Source: Opitutaceae bacterium (GTDB lineage: Bacteria > Verrucomicrobiota > Verrucomicrobiia > Opitutales > Opitutaceae). Taken from it: 64,000 nucleotides of DNA. Each line of letters starts with the position of its first letter. Position 1 is the first letter of the stretch. The stretch is taken from contig JABTUS010000006.1 of assembly GCA_015075305.1 (NCBI GenBank), forward strand, positions 310,001 to 374,000. Direction: 5' to 3'. This document shows positions 36,901-45,893 of this stretch, piece by piece. The position numbers were made by a program, and so were the translations under genes. The notes under the pieces are model-generated. The model was not told where the DNA came from and searched no databases. It saw nothing but the letters and a program-made list of their open reading frames with translations.

Positions 36901-37742
36901 GGAAGCTGCCCTACGAGTACTACAGCTCGCTCCCCTATTCAATGGGCGCGACGCGCAATGCCGAGGCCAAGGGTATCGAGGCGGAGATCAACTACAATCC
37001 GACGCGCAACTGGACGATGAAGTTCACCTTCGGCAAACAGGACACGAAGTACGCAAGCGTGCTCAAGGAGTTTCTGCCTTGGGAGGCGGAACGCATGGCA
37101 GTTTGGACAACGGCCAAAGCCAGCACCTACCTCAAGCCGGAGTACCAGCGTTTTGCCACGTACACCACGTCCGGCGGACGTGCCGTCAATCTCACCAACT
37201 TCTGGAGTTCCTACGGCTATCAAAGCTCAGTGTTTCCCGACACGGCAAACAGCTACGCCAATCCCGAGGCCTACTACGCTGCGATTGTGATGCCGCAGCT
37301 TGCCCTTGACCGCGATCTTCAGGGGCAGTCGGTTCAGGGGCAGCGAAAGTATCGCTGGTCCCTGCTGAGCAGTTACAATTTCACCGCGGGCAAGCTGAAG
37401 GGTTTCACCGTCGGTGGCAGCCAGCGTTGGGAGGACAAGGCCGTCATTGGCTATCGTGGAAAGGCCAGTGGCATCAATCTGTACAATGGAAAGCCGGTGA
37501 TGGATATCGCGGACGTCTCGCAGCCGATCTACGACGATGGCAACACCTACACGGATCTGTGGATCGCCTACCGGCGAAAAATTCTTGATGATCAGGTGGG
37601 AATGAAGATCCAGCTCAATGTCTCCAACGTCTTTGAGGGCGGGCGGCTTCGTCCTGTCGGTGTCAATTACGACGGATCGCCCTACGCGTTTCGCATCATC
37701 GATCCGCGCCAGTTTGTCCTGACGGCGACTTTCGATTTCTAA
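33981..37742 (+). CDS. Large TonB-dependent outer membrane receptor
   Basis: The 1253-residue protein has a signal peptide (about 1-29, ending LSAQ), a TonB-box-like segment with LSPFTVSTEKDSGYFAANTL, a plug domain (about 75-230, with SVVTKQQFEDTASTDINDIF and VEISRGPNSMLFGLGSPAGI) and a long beta-barrel ending LTATFDF. It has no STN or carboxypeptidase-like N-domain. The LSPF-V-EKDSGY start is typical of the receptor family expanded in Opitutaceae. The ligand is unknown and no degradative enzyme cluster is adjacent. The 286 bases upstream show no clear riboswitch. Confidence 0.92.
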   Translation: MTPNPFLQMSHGRLAFSCLAIACAAGLSAQQVDDPAKLKPDAAESEQVIKLSPFTVSTEKDSGYFAANTLAGSRMNTNLADLGASVSVVTKQQFEDTASTDINDIFRYEVNTEGSLTYTPGTQSMRNDGVLDVNAGGTQGNNITPYTNAGANRVRGLGAPSSALNYFPAIGAVPFDSYNTQTVEISRGPNSMLFGLGSPAGIVNQSTAQARLGRRSAQVSVRTDQYGSFRTAINFNEGLISNKLAIYGAAVFDNRKFDREPSYDNTKRYYGALTFKPFSKTTLKVNVEKYDNDNRRPNTLTPRDFVTEWNLAGRPYYDPTTKKVYSLNTRAELSMLVNDAASPFANSLRSFIESRPGFDPTKWNAAKTQYNGINIFGNARWAIPANWVAGTPSPNILFVPGIGEVNQARSIMQIADGQLVNWFQPTYQYRYLPGFGTSTNPAANPAVYPTVAAINASSTWADIYNRTFTSSAAWTGAGNGIAAGSYRYPGVTDSSIYNWRDININSMNFGSAKNTNFNVEFEQDLPGNLFFSAGWLRQDYSQRVNYTVAQLNVATLFIDTNLKLPDGTNNPYFGKPYLEDQDPDSYVNEEVDDHYRAMLAWTPDFTVKDGWVRWLGRHQVLGLASRDDYLTTTLRQRLHYVSAANDAGRFRYLRNPNNNADGSPTGYNRNTTSLRRIYYLATPGSPDGVVTRAAGSWDYMTYAGDIRAYNYDTSSFIPVGVTTEFIDFDASTGRNHRLVDSISAGITSHFWDDRLITTFGVRKDKYKARVTNTGTSAVLDPAGNIVAPAITNAQKWVNGEFQRDFLFNRWGPYNKVEGTTRTMGGVLRPFQGWGAIENRADNGSRVWQFVRNLGFSYNQSDNFNPPSAALGDFYGNPLPKPTGEGKDYGIQFTLFENKLFGRITWFEASNLNENLAAPVVFGRLSNNVDQTIFRNWARTISLINMGRDPTADGFGDNLSATEEDAVQAAAEQIWKLPYEYYSSLPYSMGATRNAEAKGIEAEINYNPTRNWTMKFTFGKQDTKYASVLKEFLPWEAERMAVWTTAKASTYLKPEYQRFATYTTSGGRAVNLTNFWSSYGYQSSVFPDTANSYANPEAYYAAIVMPQLALDRDLQGQSVQGQRKYRWSLLSSYNFTAGKLKGFTVGGSQRWEDKAVIGYRGKASGINLYNGKPVMDIADVSQPIYDDGNTYTDLWIAYRRKILDDQVGMKIQLNVSNVFEGGRLRPVGVNYDGSPYAFRIIDPRQFVLTATFDF

Positions 37743-37937
37743 AATCGCGGCAGAGTGCTTGGAAGCGCCAACTGTTGTCGAGCGGTGACACCCTGTCGCC
37801 GACTCGATGAGGTTGAAGCTCCTGGGTACCGGGGACTTGGCGAAGGGCTGCGGAGCCAGCCAGGATCAGGAAGAGTTGATTCAAGTTTGAGGGTTTTGCC
37901 TGGCTCAGGGGTAGGGTGGGTGAATATCCACTCTACC

Positions 37938-38348
37938 ATGAAATCATTGCTCTCAGTTTTCACACTTTCCGCACTGCTCTCGCTGGCGTCTTCAGTGGTG
38001 GCTGCGGACAATAAATCTTCGCCAGCGGCAGGCGCGAAAAATGTCGCGGTCGGCAAATTGATCAGGGTGGCTGACAACGACGCTGCCTGGGCGGCGAAGG
38101 AGCGAAAGGCATACCCGCTCACCGTGTGTGTCGCTTCCAACGAGGACCTCGGAAGCATGGGAGACTCGCCTGAATACATCTATCGCGTGGACGGCCAGCG
38201 CGACCGCTTTGTTGTTTTTTGCTGTGAGGGTTGCGAGGAGGATTTTCTCAAGGAACCCGCGAAATACCTCGCCAAGATAGACGCGGCGAAGGCCGCCCAG
38301 CGCGCTCCCAGGAAGGGAGCACCCGGCGCACATAGCGAACATCACTGA
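37938..38348 (+). CDS. Exported protein with TRASH/YHS-like metal site
   Basis: The 136-residue protein has a signal peptide (MKSLLSVFTLSALLSLASSV) and a short YHS/TRASH-like core ending VVFCCEGCEEDFLKEPAKYL, with C-C-x-x-C as a likely metal site, and a His-bearing tail (HSEHH). I chose the ATG at 37938 because it puts the signal peptide first. It is the first gene of the Cus-type efflux run and may hand Cu(I) or Ag(I) to the pump or scavenge it; that role is inferred. Confidence 0.75.
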   Translation: MKSLLSVFTLSALLSLASSVVAADNKSSPAAGAKNVAVGKLIRVADNDAAWAAKERKAYPLTVCVASNEDLGSMGDSPEYIYRVDGQRDRFVVFCCEGCEEDFLKEPAKYLAKIDAAKAAQRAPRKGAPGAHSEHH

Positions 38349-38396
38349 GGCAACAGGATCACGCAGTCCTGCATTGTCACTTGCCGCCTCGATCCG

Positions 38397-39638
38397 ATGG
38401 GAACCGTTGGAACCTCACTCAGCCTGACCCTGATCCTCCTGCCTGGAATTGCCTTCGGCGCGGAGTTGGCGGGCGGCGTCACGGGAAGACCTGAATTTCT
38501 CCGCGCGATCGCCGATGCTCCGGTGCTCGGTGCGGCGTCGCGGCGGACGGATGCCGCCCGGGAACGCCTTGGATCGGCCGGCCGCCTCGCGGATGTCGAG
38601 GTCGAGGGAATGGCCTCCCGCATGGTCGGGCCCATGAACGAGCGTTCAACGATGTGGGAGATGAATGTCATGCAGCCGCTGCCAAGGCGCGGCGAGCGAT
38701 CGGCGGATCGCGACCGCGCGCGCGCTGATGTTTCCATGGCGGAGGCGGAACATGCGATGCTCGCGGGCGAACTCGCCGCAGACGTCGCGACGGCGATCGC
38801 CGAGGCCGGGGGTGCGGAGGCGCAGGCGAAACTCCTGGAGGCGCAGATTGAGCGTCTCAACGCCGTGCTGCGCAGCGTCGAGGCGCGCATTGCCACGGGG
38901 GCCGGCCGTCTTTCAGACCGGCTGACCGTCCAGGCGCGGCTCGCCTCCATGCGATTCATGATCGAGGAGGAGCGACGCGATGCCGCCGACGCCCTGTCCG
39001 AAGCGCGCGGTCGCCTGGGGTACGCGCCCGACGCCCGGCTGCCTGGGTTTGCAGCGCCGATTCCCTCTGAAATCAATGCTGAGGATGCAGCGGCGGTTCG
39101 ACTCGCCTCCGCGCGGGGAGTGCAGGCGCACGCGCGGGTGAGGATGGCGCTGGCGTCCGGCAACCCGATGACTGCGGTGGGCGTGCGTTTCGAACAGGAG
39201 CGGCGTTCCATGGGCAGCGAGAACACCCTTGGCCTTGCATTTTCGACCGACCTTCCCTTTCGCAACCGCTCCTATGCGCGAGCCGAGAGTCGTGCGGCGG
39301 AGGCCGAGCGGGCCGCCGCCCAGACTGATGCAACAGCCGTCCGCTTCCGCGTCGAGGCCGCACTGGGACGTGTGGAACGCGCCGAGCATCTGGCGGGCAT
39401 CGCGCGGCGCCTGAGCCAGGAAACCGTGGGCCGTCTTGAGGCCGAATACGAGAGCATGCTCCGCGCAGCCGCAACGGGAAGCGGGCAGTCCTCGACCGTA
39501 CTGGAGGTTGTCGAGCTTCTCGAAAAGACGACGGAGGCCGAAATCCAGATCATTCGCGCCGACACCGCGGTGCGCACGGCGCGCGCCGAACTCTGGCGCT
39601 ACTACTCCGCAACGGAGTTCATCAACCGGCAACCCTGA
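38397..39638 (+). CDS. TolC/CusC-type outer membrane efflux protein
   Basis: The 413-residue protein has a signal peptide (about 1-22) and long Ala/Glu/Arg-rich helices typical of the TolC periplasmic barrel, in two repeats (for example EAQAKLLEAQIERLNAVLRS and ERAEHLAGIARRLSQETVG). MQPLPRRGERSADRDRARAD matches the start of the first repeat. In the pump complex it forms the outer-membrane exit duct. It is followed after six bases by the next gene. Sequence between family members is divergent, so the assignment leans partly on context with cusB- and cusA-like genes. Confidence 0.85.
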   Translation: MGTVGTSLSLTLILLPGIAFGAELAGGVTGRPEFLRAIADAPVLGAASRRTDAARERLGSAGRLADVEVEGMASRMVGPMNERSTMWEMNVMQPLPRRGERSADRDRARADVSMAEAEHAMLAGELAADVATAIAEAGGAEAQAKLLEAQIERLNAVLRSVEARIATGAGRLSDRLTVQARLASMRFMIEEERRDAADALSEARGRLGYAPDARLPGFAAPIPSEINAEDAAAVRLASARGVQAHARVRMALASGNPMTAVGVRFEQERRSMGSENTLGLAFSTDLPFRNRSYARAESRAAEAERAAAQTDATAVRFRVEAALGRVERAEHLAGIARRLSQETVGRLEAEYESMLRAAATGSGQSSTVLEVVELLEKTTEAEIQIIRADTAVRTARAELWRYYSATEFINRQP

Positions 39639-39644
39639 TTCATC

Positions 39645-40082
39645 ATGATCAAGAACATCTTTCTATTCCTTGGCACCTTTGTTGTTGGAGCGCTTGTTTC
39701 GCTGGTCGTCCGGGCCGCCCTGCACAATCCCCACGAGGGTCATGAGGGCCACGCCGCCGGCGGAGGCGACTACCTTCCCATGGTGAGCAATCCAACGGCG
39801 CCCGCCAGGTCCGCGACCGAACCGCCACCCGCTCCGGCCGCCGAACCGAAGGCTGCGGATCCGCACGCGGGTCACGGGAAAATGGATACAACCTCGGTCG
39901 GCGACAAGCCGGTGAACACCGTCTGCGCCATCTGCGGCATGGAGGTCGATCCGTCCCTGCCGACGCTTGAGTACATGGGCAGGAAGATCGGCTTTGGCTG
40001 CAAAATGTGCCCGCCGAAATTCAAGGCGGACCCGGATCGCTACGGTCCGTACTACCTGCGCAACGAGGTCATCAAAAAGTAG
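39645..40082 (+). CDS. Membrane-anchored protein with His-rich stretch and YHS/TRASH-like domain
   Basis: The 145-residue protein has one N-terminal helix (about 4-26), a His-rich region (HNPHEGHEGH, then DPHAGHGKM), and a C-terminal Cys cluster CAICGME...GFGCKMCPPKF of YHS/TRASH type. These are soft-metal binding features. It sits between the outer-membrane and adaptor genes of the efflux operon with six-base gaps on both sides. A periplasmic Cu/Ag chaperone or sensor role is inferred. Confidence 0.75.
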   Translation: MIKNIFLFLGTFVVGALVSLVVRAALHNPHEGHEGHAAGGGDYLPMVSNPTAPARSATEPPPAPAAEPKAADPHAGHGKMDTTSVGDKPVNTVCAICGMEVDPSLPTLEYMGRKIGFGCKMCPPKFKADPDRYGPYYLRNEVIKK

Positions 40083-40088
40083 TCCGTG

Positions 40089-41420
40089 ATGCGCTCGCAA
40101 TCCCTCCTCATCGCCGCGGCCGGGCTGGTTATCGGCGCCGGCCTGATCGCCCTGCTTCCCCGTGAGAGACTTTTCGTCGACACCCGCGTGGACAGCCCTG
40201 AGGACGAGGCGTCGGCCGCGGGTGAGCGCTGGGCCTGCCCGATGATGGACTTCATCGGCACGAAACCGGGCAAGTGCCCCGTGTGCGGCATGACGCTGAC
40301 AAAAGTCACGGCGGGCGAACTCACACGGGAGCAGCAGCGGCGCATGGACGTGCAGCTCTCCCAGGTGACGGAGGGCCCGGCGCGCAGCCTGGTTCGCGCG
40401 TATGGAATTGTCCGATACGACGAGCGCACGCTTCAGGTTGTCATTCCCCGACTCGGCGGACGGGTCGTGAAGCGGCACCATGCCGCGCGCCACCTCGGCA
40501 TGCTTGTGGAGGCGGGTGATCCGATCGTGGATCTGTACAGCCCCGAGGCATTCGCCGCACAGGGGGAGCTGGCGGCCGCGGTGAAGCTGGGTGACCAGCG
40601 GACGATACGCGCGCTGTCCGATCGCTTCGATCGCTGGAACCTCGCCGGCGTCGCCAGGGCCATTGTCGATGGCGGCGGGCCGGTGGACACCGTCACGATC
40701 ACAAGTCCTTTTTCAGGACGGGTGGTTCGTGCGCTTGAGGACGGTGAGGCCCTGCCGGGCATCTCCCTGCCTCAGGTCGGGCAGGAGGTGACGGCGGATG
40801 CACCGCTCGTGCGCCTGGTTGAGCCGTTCGCCTACATGCTTGTGGTCAATGTGCCGGAGCTGCGTGCACACTGGGTCAAGGTCGGCCAGCGCGTGCGTCT
40901 CTCGTCCGACGATTGGGGGGAACTTCCGGAAATTGACGCCGACATCGCGTGGGTCGCTCCCGAGCTCGATCCGGAAATTCGGGCGCGAGAGGTGCACATT
41001 CACCTTCGCGATCCCAAGGGCAGGCTGCTGCCGGGAAGTCTTGTGAATGCCCGCATTGAATCGGTGCTGGGTCCCGATCTTGAGGCGGCGGATCCTTCGA
41101 ACCGTGAAACCTGGGGGACGTTCACACTTGTGCCCAAAACAGCGGTGCTTTCGACCGGCGTGCGCAACGTCGCCTGGCGCGTCGCCGAACACCAGCGCGA
41201 CGGTCGCATCCGCTTTGAACTCGCCCCGCTTGCGCTTGGTCCGAGGCTGGAGGACGAATCCGGCAACGACCTCTATGTGGTTCGCGCGGGCTTGAAGGCG
41301 GGCGACGAGGTGGCGACGCAGGGGGCTTTCCTGATCGACAGCCAGGCGCAGCTCGCCGGGACGCCCAGCCTGCTTCATCCCACGGGGGCGGTCGCTCCCG
41401 CAGGAGGGCACCAGCATTGA
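40089..41420 (+). CDS. cusB: RND efflux periplasmic adaptor, CusB-like, with N-terminal heavy-metal-binding domain
   Basis: The 443-residue protein has an N-terminal anchor (about 5-24), then a heavy-metal-binding motif: WACPMMDFIGTKPGKCPVCG (about 49-68). The rest is a membrane-fusion protein: lipoyl/barrel-sandwich strands (VVIPRLGGRVVKRH, ITSPFSGRVVRALEDGE), a short helical hairpin (about 155-185) and beta-barrel domains. The C-terminus is His-rich (GGHQH). It links the CusA-like pump to the outer-membrane duct. The ATG at 40089 follows a GTG at 40086. Confidence 0.9.
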   Translation: MRSQSLLIAAAGLVIGAGLIALLPRERLFVDTRVDSPEDEASAAGERWACPMMDFIGTKPGKCPVCGMTLTKVTAGELTREQQRRMDVQLSQVTEGPARSLVRAYGIVRYDERTLQVVIPRLGGRVVKRHHAARHLGMLVEAGDPIVDLYSPEAFAAQGELAAAVKLGDQRTIRALSDRFDRWNLAGVARAIVDGGGPVDTVTITSPFSGRVVRALEDGEALPGISLPQVGQEVTADAPLVRLVEPFAYMLVVNVPELRAHWVKVGQRVRLSSDDWGELPEIDADIAWVAPELDPEIRAREVHIHLRDPKGRLLPGSLVNARIESVLGPDLEAADPSNRETWGTFTLVPKTAVLSTGVRNVAWRVAEHQRDGRIRFELAPLALGPRLEDESGNDLYVVRAGLKAGDEVATQGAFLIDSQAQLAGTPSLLHPTGAVAPAGGHQH

Positions 41421-41475
41421 ACACCGCGGACGCGCGCCCTCACGCGGGCCGGCGGAGCTGACTGAATCCGGCACC

Positions 41476-44400
41476 ATGCTCTCGTTTGTCATCCGCAATT
41501 CCTTCCTGACACTGGCCGCATCGCTCCTTCTGGCGGTCGCCGGGTTCTGGGCGTGGCATCATGTGCCGGTCGACGCCATTCCCGACCTCAGTGACAACCA
41601 GGTGATCGTCTGGGCGGAGTGGCCCGGGAAGAGTCCGCAGGACATGGATGCGCAGATCACCGCGCGTCTCGCCCGCGAACTGCAGGGGCTTCCGGGCGTT
41701 GAAACGGTGCGCGGGATGTCACTCTACGGCGCCAGCTATCTCTATGTGATTTTTCAGGAGAAGCGCGATCTGTACGAATGCCGGACGCGCGTGCTCGAAC
41801 GACTCTCCCAGCTTCAGGGAATCCTGCCTGCCGGCGTTGTGCCGCGCCTTGGCCCCGATGCCACCGCGATGGGGCAGGTGTACGCCTTCACGCTGCAGGG
41901 GGCCGCGAGCCTGGAGCAGAAGCGATACGTGCTCGATCAGATAGTCGTGCCCGCGCTGCGCGCTGTGCCGGGCGTGGCCGAGGTTGCGCCAGCCGGAGGC
42001 GTCGTGCGGGAGTACCAGATCGACGTCGAGCCCACGCGGCTCGAGGCGCAGGGCATCACGCTCGACATGCTGATGATGGCGGTGCGGAATGCGGGGCGCG
42101 ATGTGGGCGCGATGAGCGTCGAGCAGTCGGGTATTGAGACGATGATTCGCGGCGTGGGCTTCGTCCGCTCCGTGCACGATGTTGAGAACGTCGTCATCCG
42201 CGGCGACAGAATGAAGGGGGCGGGCGTTCGGCTGGGCGACATTGCCAATGTGCACCTCGGCGGGGAGTTCCGCCAGGGTGTGCTCGCCGATGGCTATCAG
42301 GAGCACGTCGGCGCCATCATCGGCATGCGCGTGCGGGAGGATCCGAAAACCGTCATCGGCGCGGTCAAGCGGCGCCTGCTCGATCTGCAGCCCGCGCTCG
42401 ATCGCGATGGGCTGACGGCGGTTGCATTCTACGATCGCTCACAGCTCATTCAGGAGACCACCGAGACGGTCACCGACACGCTGATCGAGGCGGTCATCAC
42501 GACGGTGATCGTGGTTGTGGCGTTTCTTCTCCATGTGCGCGGCAGTCTGGCTGTCGCCGTGAGCCTTCCGCTCGGAATGCTGTTCACGTTCCTGGTAATG
42601 CATTTTTTCGGTGTCGGCGCGAACATCATGAGCCTCGCCGGCATCGCGATCGCAATCGGCGTGATGGTGGATTTCGGAATCATCATGACCGAAAACATCA
42701 CGCAGCACCTCGTGGACCTGCAGGAGAAATGCCGGCGCGAGGGGCGCGCGATGCCGACATCTCCCTTCAATCCTGAGATCACGGAGACCGTCGTGAACGC
42801 CGCGCAGGAGGTGGCGCGACCGCTGCTCACCTCCGCTGCGACGACAATCATCGGTTTCCTGCCGATTTTTGCGCTGACGGACCAGGCCGGGCGTCTTTTC
42901 GAGCCGCTTGCGCTGACCAAGTCGCTTGCGATCAGCGGCGCTGTGCTGTTCGGCACGCTGCTTGTGCCGGTGCTCTGCCGCCTGCTGCTGCCGCCCTGGC
43001 ATGTGCGTCGCGGCATACTGCTCGCCCTCTCCGGAGCGGCGGCGGGAATCACCTTTGGATGGTTTGTGCGCGATGGATGGGTGCTGCCGATGGACTACGG
43101 GCGGTGGGAGTTGGCGATTCCCGGCTGGCTCTTCGCCCCGCTGGCGGCTGTTCTCGCCGGCTCGGTGATCTGGAGGCTGGGCCGCGAGCGCCTCGTGAAC
43201 TACGAGGAGAATCCGATGAGCCACGCGATTCACGTTGCCTACGAGTGGGCCTACGAACGGATCATCCGACACAAGGTGGCCTTCACCGTCACGATTTCGA
43301 CGATGGCGGTGGGCGGATATCTGCTCGGCGCGGGATGGCAGACCGTAAGCTGGCCGTTGCGCAAGCTGTTCACCGCGGCCGGAGCTGATCTGGCTGAAAC
43401 GCGCATGGATGCGGCGATGACACGGTGGTTTCCCGGGGCGGGTTCAAGTTTTCTCCCTCCCCTCGATGAAGGATCCTTTCTATTCATGCCGTCGCTTCCG
43501 GCCACCGGCGGTCTTGGGGAAACGCAGCGGATCATGATGACGCAGAACCGGCTCATGGAAGCCGTTCCGGAGGTGTCCTCCGTGATGGGAAAGATGGGGC
43601 GCGCGGAAACGGCGCTCGATCCCGCGCCGCTGGGGATGATCGAGACGGTCGTTGCCCTGAAGCCCTACAAGGAGTGGCCGGTTCATGAGATCACCCGGCC
43701 GGATGGCAGCGTCGAACACCGGCCGCGCACCTTGGAGGAGGTGCGTTCCGCACTGGCGGCGATCACGGACATTCCCGGTGTGGCGCCGAGCTGGCTCCAG
43801 CCGATCGAGACCCGCGTGGTCATGCTGTCGACGGGCATTCGCAGCCTGATCGCCCTGCAGGTGCTCGGCGATGACACGGAGGCGTTGGAGCGATTCGCCG
43901 AGGCGGCGGAGAAGGTCATTCAACCGACACCCGGCGCCGCCGATGTCCAGATGCAGCGCGAGGGAGGCAAACCCTACGCCGAGATCCGGCTCGATCCGGC
44001 GAAGCTGGCCCGCTTCGGACTCAGCAACGAGCAGGTCATGACAGCGGTCGAGACCGCCTTTGGCGGCATGGCGCTGACCTATTCGGTGGAGGGAGCGCTT
44101 CGTTATCCGGTGCGCATCCGCTACCTGCGCGAACGCCGCGACGATGCCGATGAACTGGTGCAGCTTGAGATTCCAACCACCGATGGACGCGGTGCGATTC
44201 CCCTTTCAAACCTCCTCGCGGCGCCGACCGTGCACACGCTTGAGTTCACCCAGGGGCAGCCGGATGCCCATGCGATGCTTGCGCGGCTGCCGCTGACCGC
44301 GCAGCGAAACTTCACGATCCTTTCTCCGCGACGTGCTGAAATCACGATTCCCGCCGGTGAAGCTCTGCCTGCGGTAATCCGCAAGGCGGTTTCGGCCGGA

Positions 44401-45207
44401 CAGGTGACTCTTTCCGCGGTGCGGCCGAGCGAGGGTGGGCTGACTTACACGATCGGGCCGATGGCGATCCGGTCCGAGGGAGGAAAACGGACGCAGTACG
44501 TGCTCCTGAATGCTCGCGGACGCGGCGAGGTCGAGGTTGTCCACGACGCCGACGCCAGGCTGCGCAGCGCGCTTGACGAGGGGCGGCTTGAGCTGCCGGC
44601 GGGCGCGACCTATCGCTGGGTGGGACGTTACGAGCAGAAGATCAAGGCGGACGAGACGCTGCGCTGGATCATCGCGGCGTCGATGGTCGTCATGGTTTTC
44701 CTCATCTATGTCGGCACACGCTCGTGGCTCATCACGAGCATCATCATTCTTTGCAACGCGACCGTCACCACCTCGGGCGGGTTCTTTTTCGTCTGGCTGT
44801 GGGGGGCCGAGATGACGACTGCCGTCGTTGTGGGATTCCTGGTTCTCCTGGGCGTGATGTTCAACGACGGCATTCTGCTGGGCACCTACATTCAGGAGCA
44901 GTTCAGGACCCATCCCGGCACGATGGACGAGGTGCACCGGCGCGTTTTCCTCGCGGGATTGCGCCGCCGCCGGCCCGCCATCATGACGAATGCGACGGCG
45001 ATGCTGTCGCTGATACCCGTCCTGTGGTCGACCGGCCGCGGATCGGAGTTGATGCAGCCGATGGTGCTGCCGGTTGTGGGCGGAATGATCTTCGACGTGA
45101 TCTCGCTGTTTTCCGTGCCGGTCTTCTACACCTGGTACTGGGAGAGGCGGCTGGCGCGCGAGGCGCGAGCCGGCGCGGCGCAGACGGCGACCGCGCTGAC
45201 GCAATAG
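41476..45207 (+). CDS. cusA: Heavy-metal RND efflux pump, CusA-like, with extra membrane segments
   Basis: The 1243-residue protein is an HME-type RND pump: VPVDAIPDLSDNQVIVWAEW at the start, the TM4 motif SLAGIAIAIGVMVDFGIIMTEN, FLPPLDEGSFLFMPSLPATG in the second porter half, and the TM10-12 block ending VPVFYTWYW. It exports Cu(I)/Ag(I)-type ions from periplasm or cytoplasm by proton antiport. It is about 200 residues longer than E. coli CusA. Part of the excess is a segment at about 505-578 with two extra hydrophobic helices (GILLALSGAAAGITFGWFV and a second at about 545-563), and part an insert before the DEG motif. Confidence 0.92.
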   Translation: MLSFVIRNSFLTLAASLLLAVAGFWAWHHVPVDAIPDLSDNQVIVWAEWPGKSPQDMDAQITARLARELQGLPGVETVRGMSLYGASYLYVIFQEKRDLYECRTRVLERLSQLQGILPAGVVPRLGPDATAMGQVYAFTLQGAASLEQKRYVLDQIVVPALRAVPGVAEVAPAGGVVREYQIDVEPTRLEAQGITLDMLMMAVRNAGRDVGAMSVEQSGIETMIRGVGFVRSVHDVENVVIRGDRMKGAGVRLGDIANVHLGGEFRQGVLADGYQEHVGAIIGMRVREDPKTVIGAVKRRLLDLQPALDRDGLTAVAFYDRSQLIQETTETVTDTLIEAVITTVIVVVAFLLHVRGSLAVAVSLPLGMLFTFLVMHFFGVGANIMSLAGIAIAIGVMVDFGIIMTENITQHLVDLQEKCRREGRAMPTSPFNPEITETVVNAAQEVARPLLTSAATTIIGFLPIFALTDQAGRLFEPLALTKSLAISGAVLFGTLLVPVLCRLLLPPWHVRRGILLALSGAAAGITFGWFVRDGWVLPMDYGRWELAIPGWLFAPLAAVLAGSVIWRLGRERLVNYEENPMSHAIHVAYEWAYERIIRHKVAFTVTISTMAVGGYLLGAGWQTVSWPLRKLFTAAGADLAETRMDAAMTRWFPGAGSSFLPPLDEGSFLFMPSLPATGGLGETQRIMMTQNRLMEAVPEVSSVMGKMGRAETALDPAPLGMIETVVALKPYKEWPVHEITRPDGSVEHRPRTLEEVRSALAAITDIPGVAPSWLQPIETRVVMLSTGIRSLIALQVLGDDTEALERFAEAAEKVIQPTPGAADVQMQREGGKPYAEIRLDPAKLARFGLSNEQVMTAVETAFGGMALTYSVEGALRYPVRIRYLRERRDDADELVQLEIPTTDGRGAIPLSNLLAAPTVHTLEFTQGQPDAHAMLARLPLTAQRNFTILSPRRAEITIPAGEALPAVIRKAVSAGQVTLSAVRPSEGGLTYTIGPMAIRSEGGKRTQYVLLNARGRGEVEVVHDADARLRSALDEGRLELPAGATYRWVGRYEQKIKADETLRWIIAASMVVMVFLIYVGTRSWLITSIIILCNATVTTSGGFFFVWLWGAEMTTAVVVGFLVLLGVMFNDGILLGTYIQEQFRTHPGTMDEVHRRVFLAGLRRRRPAIMTNATAMLSLIPVLWSTGRGSELMQPMVLPVVGGMIFDVISLFSVPVFYTWYWERRLAREARAGAAQTATALTQ

Positions 45208-45228
45208 TCGCCTCGGCGCAACCGGCGG

Positions 45229-45669
45229 TCAAAGGTAGAACATGCCCTTGGCCAGCAGCACGATTGCAAGCATGAGGATGCCGACGATCCGGTGTGTGTA
45301 GCGAAAGCGGCAGAGGTCCATCGTTCCCTTGAACGAGGCGCGGATGGCCGAGACAAAGACGCCGAGGACAATGAACGCGAGCGCGACCTTGATCGACAGC
45401 AGGATGCCGAAACGCGAGTGAAAGAAGTCGGGCCGGGTGGAGTAGTGCACCCAGAACATGGCTCCACCCGTGATGAAGAGAGTCGCCACGACCACCGGCA
45501 TGAAGCGCCGCACGCGCTTGGGAATCTCCTCCGCAAGCAGCTCGCCCATGCCCGGCGGCAGGCGCTTTTCCAGCGGCTCGATCACTAGCACCTCGAAGAA
45601 AACGGCACCGACAAAGGTGATGGCGCAGAGCAGATGAAGGACGAGGAGGAGACCGTAGTAGGATGCCAT
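45229..45669 (-). CDS. CopD-like four-helix membrane protein
   Basis: The 146-residue protein has four transmembrane helices (about 3-22, 54-76, 84-104 and 124-144). Histidines sit in helix 1 (LVLHLLCAITFVGAVFFEVL) and before helix 4 (YTHRIVGILMLAIVLLAKG), resembling CopD / DUF2269-like proteins. I chose the ATG at 45669. It is convergent with cusA, 21 bases from its stop. Copper association comes from the resemblance and the neighbourhood and is not proven. Confidence 0.65.
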   Translation of the reverse strand: MASYYGLLLVLHLLCAITFVGAVFFEVLVIEPLEKRLPPGMGELLAEEIPKRVRRFMPVVVATLFITGGAMFWVHYSTRPDFFHSRFGILLSIKVALAFIVLGVFVSAIRASFKGTMDLCRFRYTHRIVGILMLAIVLLAKGMFYL

Positions 45670-45893
45670 GTGAGAAGAAATGCACGGACAGGCGTCCACC
45701 GGGCGCAAATCCGCGCGATTCGTTTTGCGGATGAATGTGCGGGGAAACGATAGCCTCCTGTCCGGTCCTTGCCGAATCTTTCAACCGGCGGAATTGATCT
45801 GTGTCAAAGGCGGGTCGTGTTTCCCGGGCGGCCAGGGCGTACGCATGGCGGCTGCACCTGTTTATATCGCACTCCGAGATATCTCGGACCCCT

